64,000 nucleotides of DNA, from NCBI RefSeq assembly GCF_000689415.1, contig NZ_HG322950.1:1550001-1614000 (forward strand), given 5' to 3'. The notes under the pieces were generated by a model. The model saw nothing but the letters and a program-made list of their open reading frames with translations. It had not been told where the DNA came from and searched no databases. The position numbers were made by a program, and so were the translations under genes. Positions 43,380 through 50,826 of the stretch are shown here, piece by piece (within the stretch, counting starts at the first letter, position 1; every line of letters starts with the position of its first letter). Source of the stretch: Pseudomonas knackmussii B13. Its GTDB lineage: Bacteria; Pseudomonadota; Gammaproteobacteria; Pseudomonadales; Pseudomonadaceae.

Positions 43380-44050
43380 GCCTCGTGCTCCAGGTCATGG
43401 CGGTTGACCCGCGCTTCCAGGCGGTTCTGCAGGTGCGCGAGGATGCTCGCCAGCACCCAGTACATGAGCGCGGCGGTGAGGTACATGGTGAAGACCTCGA
43501 AGGTCCGTGCGGTGATCAGTTGCGCCTGGCGGAACAGCTCCGGCACCTGGATGGTGGCGGCGAGGGCGGTGTCCTTGACCAGCGAGATGAAGCTGTTGCC
43601 CAGCGGTGGCAGGGCAGTGCGCGCGGCTTGTGGAAGGATGACCCGGCGCAGGGTTTGCGCGCGGGTCATGCCGATGCTGGAGGCCGCTTCCCACTGGCCG
43701 CGATCGATGGAGCCGATCGCGGCGCGAAGGATTTCGCAGACGTACGCCGCCATGTTCAGCGAGAAGCCGATCAGCGCTGCCGGCAGCGGGTCGAGCTCGA
43801 TGCCCAGCTGCGGCAGGCCGTAATAGATCATGAACAGCTGCACCAGCAGCGGCGTGCCGCGGAAGAACGACACGTAGATCCGCGACAGCCAGCGAAGCGC
43901 GGTGAAGCCGTAGAGGCGCATCAGCGCCAGGGCGAAACCGAGCAGCAGTCCGAAGAACATGCCACCTACGCTGAGGACTACCGTAAAGACCGCGCCCTTC
44001 AACAGGAAGGGCGCGGAATCCAGCGCAAGCTGCAGGCTTTCGTCGATCAT
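43376..44050 (-). CDS. tcyL: Amino-acid ABC transporter permease (TcyL-like)
   Basis: Inner-membrane permease of 224 residues of the HisM/YecS type with GFALALMRLYGFTALRWLSR, the block FFRGTPLLVQLFMIYYGLPQ and the coupling loop SIGMTRAQTLRRVILPQAAR. It overlaps both neighbours by 4 bases. A homodimeric permease for cystine is most likely. Confidence 0.86.
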   Translation of the reverse strand: MIDESLQLALDSAPFLLKGAVFTVVLSVGGMFFGLLLGFALALMRLYGFTALRWLSRIYVSFFRGTPLLVQLFMIYYGLPQLGIELDPLPAALIGFSLNMAAYVCEILRAAIGSIDRGQWEAASSIGMTRAQTLRRVILPQAARTALPPLGNSFISLVKDTALAATIQVPELFRQAQLITARTFEVFTMYLTAALMYWVLASILAHLQNRLEARVNRHDLEHEA

Positions 44051-44850
44051 TGAGTCACGTCAGCCTGGAAGTACTTCTCCGACAGCTTCTTCAGCGTGCC
44101 GTCGGCTCTCAGCTTGTCGATCGCCTTGTTGATCGCCGCGAGCAGTTCGGGGTTGTCCTTGCGCATAGCGATACCGGCTTCCTGGCGGGCGAACGGCGCG
44201 CCGGTCAGGGCCATGGCGCCCTTGGTCTTGTTGACCATGTCGAAGGCCGCCAGGCGGTCGACCAGGATGGCGTCGATACGGCCGCTACGCAGGTCCTGGA
44301 ACTTGGTCGGGTCGTCTTCGTAGGTGCGCACGTCGGCTTGCGGCACGTTCTGCTTCAGCCACTGCTCGTAGTTGGTGCCCAGCCCCACGCCGACTTTCAC
44401 GCCGGCGAGTTTCTCCGGCTTGTCGTACTTGGCTTCGTCGCCCTTGCGCACCAGCGCCTGGATGCCGGAGACGGTGTAGTACTCGGAGAAGTCATACTTC
44501 TTCTTGCGTTCGTCGGTGATGGTCACCTGGTTGATCACCACGTCCAGGCGCTTGGACTCCAGCGCGGCGAGGATGCCGTCCCATTTGGTCGGCTGGAACT
44601 TGGCCTTGACGCCCAGCTCCTTGGCCAGCAATTCGCCGAACTCCACCTCGAAGCCGGTCAGCTTGCCGTTCTCGTCGACGAAGCTGAAGGGCGGGTAGGT
44701 GCCTTCGAGGCCGACCTTGAGCACGCCGTTGCTCTGGATCTTCTTGAGCAGGCCCTCGTCGGCCGAGGCTTGCTGCCCGAGCAGGCTGGCGCCGAGGGCC
44801 AGGGTCAGGCTGGCGAAGATGAAACCGCGTCGCAGGATGCTGAAATTCAT
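44047..44850 (-). CDS. tcyJ: Cystine-type amino-acid binding protein (TcyJ/FliY-like)
   Basis: Periplasmic binding protein of 267 residues with a signal peptide ending QQASA and mature start DEGLLKKIQSNG. GTYPPFSFVDENGKLTGFEV, WDGILAALESKRLDVVINQV and SGRIDAILVDRLAAFD belong to family-3 solute binders, closest to FliY, the cystine binder. GAGGG at 44857-44861 sets the start at 44850. A gap of 99 bases to the upstream dcyD may include an extra promoter. Confidence 0.86.
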   Translation of the reverse strand: MNFSILRRGFIFASLTLALGASLLGQQASADEGLLKKIQSNGVLKVGLEGTYPPFSFVDENGKLTGFEVEFGELLAKELGVKAKFQPTKWDGILAALESKRLDVVINQVTITDERKKKYDFSEYYTVSGIQALVRKGDEAKYDKPEKLAGVKVGVGLGTNYEQWLKQNVPQADVRTYEDDPTKFQDLRSGRIDAILVDRLAAFDMVNKTKGAMALTGAPFARQEAGIAMRKDNPELLAAINKAIDKLRADGTLKKLSEKYFQADVTQ

Positions 44851-44949
44851 GATTTCCCTCGTTCTTGGTGTTTCAAGCAGGTTAGTCAAGGCCGCCGACT
44901 ATATAGGTCGGTTGTTATTCCAGAAAATAATTACCGGTTTTATGGTTAT

Positions 44950-45954
44950 TCAGTTTTTGATTTGAGTCATGTAGGCGAACAATGCGGGCGAACCGCCGGT
45001 GTGCAGGAACAGCACGGGGCCTTCGGCGAAGCGCTGGCGGGCCAGGCCATCGAGCAGACCGGCCATGGCCTTGCCGGTGTACACCGGATCGAGCAGCAGG
45101 CCTTCCTGAGAGGCTAGCAGGCGTACGGCCTCCAGAGTGCCAGCATTGGGCTCGCCGTAGCGTGGAGCGAAATACTCGTCCCACAGCGTGATCGAGAAAT
45201 GTGCCGGCAGCGGGCAGCCGAGCAGGTCAGCGGTCTCCTGCGCCAGACCTTCTACCTTGGGACGTTGTGCCGCATCGGTGCGCGACACCGTGACGCCGAT
45301 CACCGGGGTTTCCGGCAGCGCCTCGGCCAGCGCCAGTGCCATCCCTGCATGGGTACCAGCACTGCCGGAGGCCAACACCACGGCGGAGAAGTGCTCGCCA
45401 CTTGTGCGCACCTGTTCGGCCAATTCCAGCCCCGCCCGCACGTAGCCCAGCGCGCCGAGTGCATTGGAGCCGCCAATGGGCACCAGATAGGGCTTGCGGC
45501 CTTCGCGGCGGAGGCGTTCCGCCGCCTCTTGCAGCAGCGCGTCGGCGTTATCGAGGTTTGGCACCTGTTCCACCTGTGCGCCGAACAGGTCGAGCAGCAG
45601 GCGGTTGCCATTGTTCAGGTAGTTGGCATCGTCAGTGCCGATCGGGTTCTCCAGCAGGGCGACGCAGCCCAGGCCCAGGCGTGCGGCGACGGCGGCGGTC
45701 TGGCGCACGTGGTTGGACTGGATGGCGCCGGCGGTGACCAGGACATCGGCGCCTACGCGAAGCGCATCGGCGGCGAGGAATTCGAGCTTGCGTACCTTGT
45801 TGCCGCCCATGGCCAGCGGCGTTACATCGTCGCGTTTGACGTACAGTTCACGGCCGAGCCGGCTCGACAGGCGCTCCAGCTTGTCGAGCGGGGTAGGGGC
45901 GCCGATCAGGTCCAGTCGGGGAAAACGGGCGAGGGCTTCGCGCAGGGTGCTCAT
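44950..45954 (-). CDS. dcyD: D-cysteine desulfhydrase (DcyD-like, PLP enzyme)
   Basis: A fold-type II PLP enzyme of 334 residues. The lysine motif is AMGGNKVRKLEF (Lys53), and TAGAIQSNHVRQTAA follows as in ACC deaminase and D-cysteine desulfhydrase. It would break D-cysteine to pyruvate, ammonia and sulfide. In enteric bacteria dcyD is also beside the cystine transporter genes (fliY-yecS-yecC). ACC deaminase is a close relative, but the cystine transporter downstream favours dcyD. It heads the minus-strand operon and is divergent from the SPFH operon. Confidence 0.84.
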   Translation of the reverse strand: MSTLREALARFPRLDLIGAPTPLDKLERLSSRLGRELYVKRDDVTPLAMGGNKVRKLEFLAADALRVGADVLVTAGAIQSNHVRQTAAVAARLGLGCVALLENPIGTDDANYLNNGNRLLLDLFGAQVEQVPNLDNADALLQEAAERLRREGRKPYLVPIGGSNALGALGYVRAGLELAEQVRTSGEHFSAVVLASGSAGTHAGMALALAEALPETPVIGVTVSRTDAAQRPKVEGLAQETADLLGCPLPAHFSITLWDEYFAPRYGEPNAGTLEAVRLLASQEGLLLDPVYTGKAMAGLLDGLARQRFAEGPVLFLHTGGSPALFAYMTQIKN

Positions 45955-46074
45955 GGGGGCGGCTCGCGGTAGTTGAACGATTGAGCAAGATAGTTCGCGG
46001 CCAACTTCCGGGCAATCGGCTCGCTGTTTGGGGCTTCCCTTTAGCCGCGCCTTCGACGAGAATTTCACGCCGAT

Positions 46075-46089
46075 TGTTATAAGGTTACA
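46075..46089 (+). promoter_or_regulatory. Zur-box-like element before the SPFH/ATPase operon
   Basis: TGTTATAAGGTTACA matches the gamma-proteobacterial Zur consensus TGTTATAATATAACA at 12 of 15 positions and continues TTT outside as the consensus does. It lies 95 bases before the first start codon. The TATAAG inside may serve as a -10. One half is exact, the other imperfect. Confidence 0.5.
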
Positions 46090-46183
46090 TTTTCGTCGCC
46101 GCGCCCAGCGTCCGCTGGCTCTTGCGCCCAGCCGACACCACTGAAGTACCGGCCGGCCGGCGATGGCCGCCTTTGGAGTTGCG

Positions 46184-48148
46184 ATGAGAGTCGACCTGGA
46201 CAGCGCGGGCGAAGAGCTGCAGGCGTTGCCGCGTTTCCAGCAGGCCGCGGGACATGCCCGGCGCCTGTTCTTCCTGGCCCTGGGCAGCGGGGTACTGGCC
46301 GCGCTGCTGTTCCTTCTGGCCATTCTCATCGGTTTGTTCGCCGCCGACTCCCCCTGGCTTCCGCTGTTGTGCAACAACGCCGCTGCCATGCTGCTGCTGG
46401 CTGCCGCCGCGCAGTCGGCTTGGCGTGTGGATGCCTGGCGCGCCGCTGTCCTCGGTCAACCTGCCTCGCCTTTTGCGCGATGGTTCGGCGCACGTGAGCA
46501 GTCGGACGAAACAACGCCGGTCGATACGCTGAGCGCCTACGACCGCTTCCTCGACGGCATTGGCCGTGGCTTGCGCACGCTGCTGCAGCGCATCGGTGTG
46601 GGCGCACTTTGGCTGGCTGGCCTGGCGCTCGCTGCCTTGCTGATGATCCGCGCCGGCTGGAACCTCGCACTGCCCGCCACTGCCCTTGGCCAGTCCGCGT
46701 ATGTCGGTGCCGGTCTGCTGTTGCTCGTGGCTTTCGGGCTGCTGGTGCTGGAGCGGCATTTCGCAAGCAACAGCGAGGCGCAGTGGCCAGAAGCGGCTGG
46801 GCTGGCGCCGCTGCTGCGGATGGTCATCGCGGTGCAGCTGCTGTCGATTCCCGGGTTGCTGTTCGCCAGTGCCGAGAGCGTCTGGCCTGAGCGTCTGCTC
46901 GTACTGATCGGCTTGCTGCCGGCGGCGGTGGCGCTGGAGCTGATCCTGCGCGCACTGCTTTCGGTGTTCAGCCCGCAGCGCGCACGTCTGGAACCGCGCC
47001 TGGTCGGCGAAAGCCTGGTCGCCGGGCAACTGCGCTGGCCGCCGCGTCCGCTGGAGTTCCTGCAGGACGAACTGCAGCAGCGCTTCGGCATCGATCTGCG
47101 GCAGATATGGGCGTTCTCCTTCATGCGCCGGGCCTTCCTGCCGGTGGCCGCGCTGGTGGCGCTGATCGGCTGGCTGCTCAGTGGTATCCATGAGATTCCC
47201 CTGGACGGTCGGGGCATCTACGAGCGCTTCGGCAAGCCTGAGACCGTGCTCCAGCCGGGTCTGCACGCCGGGCTGCCCTGGCCGTTCGGCCGGGTGATCG
47301 CGGTGGAAAATGGCACCGTGCACGAGCTGGCGACCTCCGGCGATGCCAGCGTCGCCGACCTGCTCGCGCCCGCCGAAGGTCCGGCGCCGGAAGCCGCCAA
47401 CCGCCTGTGGGACGCCTCGCACGCCAGCGAGAAGTCGCAGGTGATCGCCAGCGAGGCGGGGGGCAAGCAGAGCTTCCAGGTGGTCAACATGGACGTGCGC
47501 TTCGTCTATCGAATCGGCCTGAGCGATGCAGCGGCCCTGGCCGCCACCTACAACAGCGCCGATGTGCCGGCGCTGATCCGCAGTACCGCCAGCCGCGTGC
47601 TGGTACACGACTTTGCTTCGCGCACGCTCGACGAGGTTCTTAGCGGTCAGCGCCAGGCGCTGGCGGACGACATCGGCAAGGCGGTGCAGGCCGACCTCGC
47701 GCGCCTGAACAGTGGCGTGGAGATCCTCGCCACCGTGGTCGAGGCGATCCATCCGCCGGCCGGTGCGGCCAATGCCTACCATGCCGTGCAGGCCGCACAG
47801 ATCACCGCGCAGGCGCTGATTTCCCGCGAGCGCGGCAAGGCCTCCGAGCAGACCAACGAGGCGCAGCTGGCGGCCAGCGTGGCGGTGGACAAGGCCAACG
47901 CCGACGCCCGCGAGAATACCGCCGCGGCGCAAGCCGCCGAGTTGCGCTTCGGCGCCGAGCGCAAGGCCTGGCAGGACGCCGGCCAGGCCTTCCTGCTGGA
48001 GCAGTATTTTGACCGTCTTGGCCAGGCCCTGGGCAATGCCCCGGCACTGGTCATCGACCATCGCCTGGGCGCCGCCGAGGCCCCGACCCTCGACCTGCGC
48101 AGCTTCGCCGCGCCCATCGATCCGGCGCGCCAGCCGGCCGCCAGATAG
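46184..48148 (+). CDS. Polytopic SPFH/HflK-like membrane protein
   Basis: A protein of 654 residues. The first 330 residues hold about six helices in two or three groups, an unusual extension for the family. After a last helix near 325-345 comes an SPFH/band-7 domain: LDGRGIYERFGKPETVLQPG, FGRVIAVENGTVHELATSGD, VDMRF-type segment VVNMDVRFVYRIGLSDAAAL, and an alanine-rich coiled coil with QITAQALISRERGKASEQTN. HflK-type proteins form large assemblies on the periplasmic side and regulate FtsH. ATG 46184 follows GGAG at 46175-46178; an ATG seven codons upstream has no site. First gene of a five-gene operon. Confidence 0.78.
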   Translation: MRVDLDSAGEELQALPRFQQAAGHARRLFFLALGSGVLAALLFLLAILIGLFAADSPWLPLLCNNAAAMLLLAAAAQSAWRVDAWRAAVLGQPASPFARWFGAREQSDETTPVDTLSAYDRFLDGIGRGLRTLLQRIGVGALWLAGLALAALLMIRAGWNLALPATALGQSAYVGAGLLLLVAFGLLVLERHFASNSEAQWPEAAGLAPLLRMVIAVQLLSIPGLLFASAESVWPERLLVLIGLLPAAVALELILRALLSVFSPQRARLEPRLVGESLVAGQLRWPPRPLEFLQDELQQRFGIDLRQIWAFSFMRRAFLPVAALVALIGWLLSGIHEIPLDGRGIYERFGKPETVLQPGLHAGLPWPFGRVIAVENGTVHELATSGDASVADLLAPAEGPAPEAANRLWDASHASEKSQVIASEAGGKQSFQVVNMDVRFVYRIGLSDAAALAATYNSADVPALIRSTASRVLVHDFASRTLDEVLSGQRQALADDIGKAVQADLARLNSGVEILATVVEAIHPPAGAANAYHAVQAAQITAQALISRERGKASEQTNEAQLAASVAVDKANADARENTAAAQAAELRFGAERKAWQDAGQAFLLEQYFDRLGQALGNAPALVIDHRLGAAEAPTLDLRSFAAPIDPARQPAAR

Positions 48149-48159
48149 GAGCTCGTCCC

Positions 48160-49200
48160 TTGAGTTCGCCTCATACCCACGATCACGGCCACGCGCACGA
48201 TCACGAACATGATCATGATCATGACCACGGCCATCACCACCACGACCACGACCATGACGAAGCCGCTCCCTTCCCCTGGCGTCGCACGGGTCTGGCCGCA
48301 TTGCTGGTACTGTTCGCTGCCGCCACCGCCTGCCTGGTGCAGGTGCGTTCCGGCGAAGCCACGGTGATCACCCGCTTCGGAAACCCCGCGCGGGTGCTGT
48401 TGCAGCCGGGCCTGGCCTGGCGCCTGCCGATTCCGTTCGAGGCGGCCATTCCGGTGGACCTGCGCCTGCGCAGCACGTCGAGCGGGCTGCAGGACGTCGG
48501 CACCCGCGACGGCCTGCGCATCATCGTCCAGGCCTACGTCGCCTGGCAGGTGCAGCCCGACTCGGCCAGCGTGCAGCGCTTCATGCGCGCGGTGCAGAAC
48601 CAGCCGGACGAGGCTGCGCGGCAGATCCGCACCTTCGTCGGCTCGGCGCTGGAAACCACCGCCAGCGGCTTCGACCTGGCGGAGCTGGTGAACACCGACG
48701 GCAGCAAGGTGCGCATCGCCGACTTCGAGCAACGCCTGCGCGAGCAGATCGACAAGCAATTGCTGGACACCTATGGCGTGCGCGTCCTGCAGGTCGGCGT
48801 CGAGCGCCTGACCCTGCCGTCGGTGACCCTCGGCGCGACCGTCGACCGCATGCGCGCCGAGCGCGAGACCATCGCCACCGAACGTACCGCCGAGGGCAAG
48901 CGCAAGGCGGCCGAAATCCGCTCCGCCGCCGAACGCGACGCGCGCATCACGCTGGCCGATGCAACCGTGAAGGCCGCCGACATCGAGGCGCAGTCGCGGG
49001 TCGAGGCGGCGCAGATCTACGCCAAGGCCTATGCCGGCTCCCCCGAGCTCTACAACCTGCTGCGCTCGCTCGACACCCTGGGCACCATCGTCAATTCCGG
49101 CACCCGCCTGGTGCTGCGTACCGACGCCGCGCCGTTCCGCGTGCTGGTCGACGGCCCGCCGCAACTGCCGGCGGCGAAGGCGGGCGGGCAACATGAGTGA
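48160..49200 (+). CDS. HflC-like SPFH protein with a His-rich N-terminus
   Basis: A protein of 346 residues starting at TTG 48160, with AGGAGC at 48147-48152. Residues 1-34 contain 16 histidines in an (H-D/G) pattern, as in zinc-binding metallochaperones. A single helix (about 43-60) is followed by the SPFH domain: SGEATVITRFGNPARVLLQP, GLRIIVQAYVAWQV, and a coiled coil ERTAEGKRKAAEIRSAAERD. This is the HflC pattern. The His-rich tail would face the cytoplasm if the topology matches HflC. It ends inside the next gene (8-base overlap). Confidence 0.8.
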   Translation: MSSPHTHDHGHAHDHEHDHDHDHGHHHHDHDHDEAAPFPWRRTGLAALLVLFAAATACLVQVRSGEATVITRFGNPARVLLQPGLAWRLPIPFEAAIPVDLRLRSTSSGLQDVGTRDGLRIIVQAYVAWQVQPDSASVQRFMRAVQNQPDEAARQIRTFVGSALETTASGFDLAELVNTDGSKVRIADFEQRLREQIDKQLLDTYGVRVLQVGVERLTLPSVTLGATVDRMRAERETIATERTAEGKRKAAEIRSAAERDARITLADATVKAADIEAQSRVEAAQIYAKAYAGSPELYNLLRSLDTLGTIVNSGTRLVLRTDAAPFRVLVDGPPQLPAAKAGGQHE

Positions 49201-50218
49201 GCGCGAGCAGGGCGGCAGCCCCTGGCTGCAGGCCGGGCGCCTGGCGTTCGTCGCCCTCTATGGCGTGACCCTCCTGGCGGCGCTCGGCTGGGCGCTGTCC
49301 AACGTCCGCGAGGTCGGTCCGGACAGCCGCGCCGTGGTGCTGCGCATGGGCGCGCTGAACCGCATCCAGAACCCCGGGCTGCTGCTGGCCTGGCCGCGCC
49401 CCTTCGAGCAGGTGGTGATGCTGCCTTCGGCCGAGCGGGTGATCGAGCGTCGGGTCGAGACCCTGCTGCGCTCGGTCCAGGCGCAGAAGGCCGATCTCGA
49501 CGTCAGCCTCTCGAACGACGCCACCGCCGGTTCCGGATACCTGCTGACGGGCGACGCCGGCGTGGTTCAGCTGGATGTGCGGGTGTTCTACAAGGTCACC
49601 GATCCCTACGCCTTCGTGCTGCAAGGCGAGCACGTGCTGCCAGCGCTGGACCGCCTGGTCGAGCGCAGTGCGGTGGCCGTGTGCGCCGCGCGTGACCTCG
49701 ACACCATCCTGGTCGCCCGCCCCGAACTGGTCGGCAGCGACAGCCATGTGGCGGAGCGCCGCGAGCGCCTGCGCGGTGACCTGCAACAGGGCATCAACCA
49801 GAATCTGGCGGCGTTGGCCGCGACCGGCAATGGACTGGGCGTGCAGATCGAGCGGGTCGACGTGCAGTCCTCGCTGCCACGCGAAGCGGTTAGCGCCTTC
49901 AATGCAGTGCTGACCGCCAGCCAGCTCGCCGAGCAGAACGTCGCCGCTGCGCAGAACGACGCAGCGCGGCAGACCCAGACGGCGACCCAGTCGGCCGACC
50001 GCACCCTGCAGGTCGCCCATGCCCAGGCCGGCGAGCGCCTGGCCAAGGCGCGTACCGACACCGCGACCATCGCCAGCCTGGCCGGCAGCCAGGACCCGGG
50101 CCTGCTGCAGCGGCTGTACCGTGAGCGCCTGCCGGCAATCCTCGGCAAGGCCGGGGCGGTGACTACGGTCGATCCGCGCGACGCCGGCCACCTGATCCTT
50201 CCGGGGCCCAAGCCGTGA
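49193..50218 (+). CDS. HflK-like SPFH protein
   Basis: A protein of 341 residues. A single N-terminal helix (14-36) is followed by the SPFH domain: VGPDSRAVVLRMGALNRIQN, WPRPFEQVVMLPSAERVIER and GDAGVVQLDVRVFYKVTDPY. The C-terminal part is an alanine/glutamine-rich coiled coil (QLAEQNVAAAQNDAARQTQT). The start overlaps the HflC-like gene by 8 bases. HflK and HflC normally occur as a pair near hfq-hflX; this set is separate and lacks those genes, so it is a paralogous complex. Confidence 0.82.
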   Translation: MSEREQGGSPWLQAGRLAFVALYGVTLLAALGWALSNVREVGPDSRAVVLRMGALNRIQNPGLLLAWPRPFEQVVMLPSAERVIERRVETLLRSVQAQKADLDVSLSNDATAGSGYLLTGDAGVVQLDVRVFYKVTDPYAFVLQGEHVLPALDRLVERSAVAVCAARDLDTILVARPELVGSDSHVAERRERLRGDLQQGINQNLAALAATGNGLGVQIERVDVQSSLPREAVSAFNAVLTASQLAEQNVAAAQNDAARQTQTATQSADRTLQVAHAQAGERLAKARTDTATIASLAGSQDPGLLQRLYRERLPAILGKAGAVTTVDPRDAGHLILPGPKP

Positions 50219-50333
50219 GCGGCGGCTGTGAAGCAATGAGCGGACACTGTCATGCGGACGCGCTAGGCTCGCAAAGGACCCCGGCGGCCCATCGCCAGCA
50301 TTTCCCGACGACTCAGAAAAGGCAGGACACCCC

Positions 50334-50819
50334 ATGATCGCTGCAGGACTACAGCACTTCCTCAAGGCCCGCGGATGGGCGACGCCGCTGCGCGGTGCGC
50401 TGGCCCTGGCGGCCATGCTTCTGCTCTTCACCGGCACCGCCGAGGCCGGGCGTGACCTGCCCGCGGGCATGCTGGTTGGCGTGGTCGACAGCGCCAGCTT
50501 CCCGGTGATCACCCTCAAGAGGCCCAAACCCAGCCTGGTCAAGCAAGTGGTTAGCCTGGGCTTCTACGAGAAGACCGTCAGCTACCCGGTGGCGGTTTCC
50601 GTGCGCATCCGCAACGAGAACAACCTGTTCGTCGTCAACGGCCTGATGCCGCAGCTGAAGGGCAAGTTCGTCGGCCTGAAGAACGGCATCAACGGCGAGG
50701 TCAACCAGATCTGGGTGATGACCGAGGCCGAGGCCGCCGACTACGTGAAGCGTCCGGGCACCCGTTTCCCGCCGCAGGCAACCATCCTCAAGGACGGCAG
50801 CACTGCGTCCAGTGAATGA
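50334..50819 (+). CDS. Exported protein of unknown function in the SPFH/ATPase operon
   Basis: A protein of 161 residues with an N-terminal signal (helix 20-36, likely cleavage after TAEA). The mature part of about 125 residues (GRDLPAGMLVGVVDSASFPV, RIRNENNLFVVNGLMPQLKG, GEVNQIWVMTEAEAADYVKR) has no Cys or His cluster and no family known to me. A gap of 115 bases precedes it, and the ATPase gene follows after 7 bases, which makes a periplasmic partner of the pump likely. Confidence 0.72.
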   Translation: MIAAGLQHFLKARGWATPLRGALALAAMLLLFTGTAEAGRDLPAGMLVGVVDSASFPVITLKRPKPSLVKQVVSLGFYEKTVSYPVAVSVRIRNENNLFVVNGLMPQLKGKFVGLKNGINGEVNQIWVMTEAEAADYVKRPGTRFPPQATILKDGSTASSE

Positions 50820-50826
50820 TCGATAG

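Noticed and set aside
44851..44949. Second Zur or Cys regulator box between dcyD and tcyJ
   Set aside because: The stretch is AT-rich but contains no match good enough to a known operator.
46085..48301. Long antisense frame over the first SPFH gene
   Set aside because: Gln/Arg/His-rich composition without motifs, and it would read into the divergent promoter region.
50219..50333. Short frames in the gap before the exported protein gene
   Set aside because: An ATG at 50236 opens only a few codons without a proper binding site; an internal promoter or leader is more likely.
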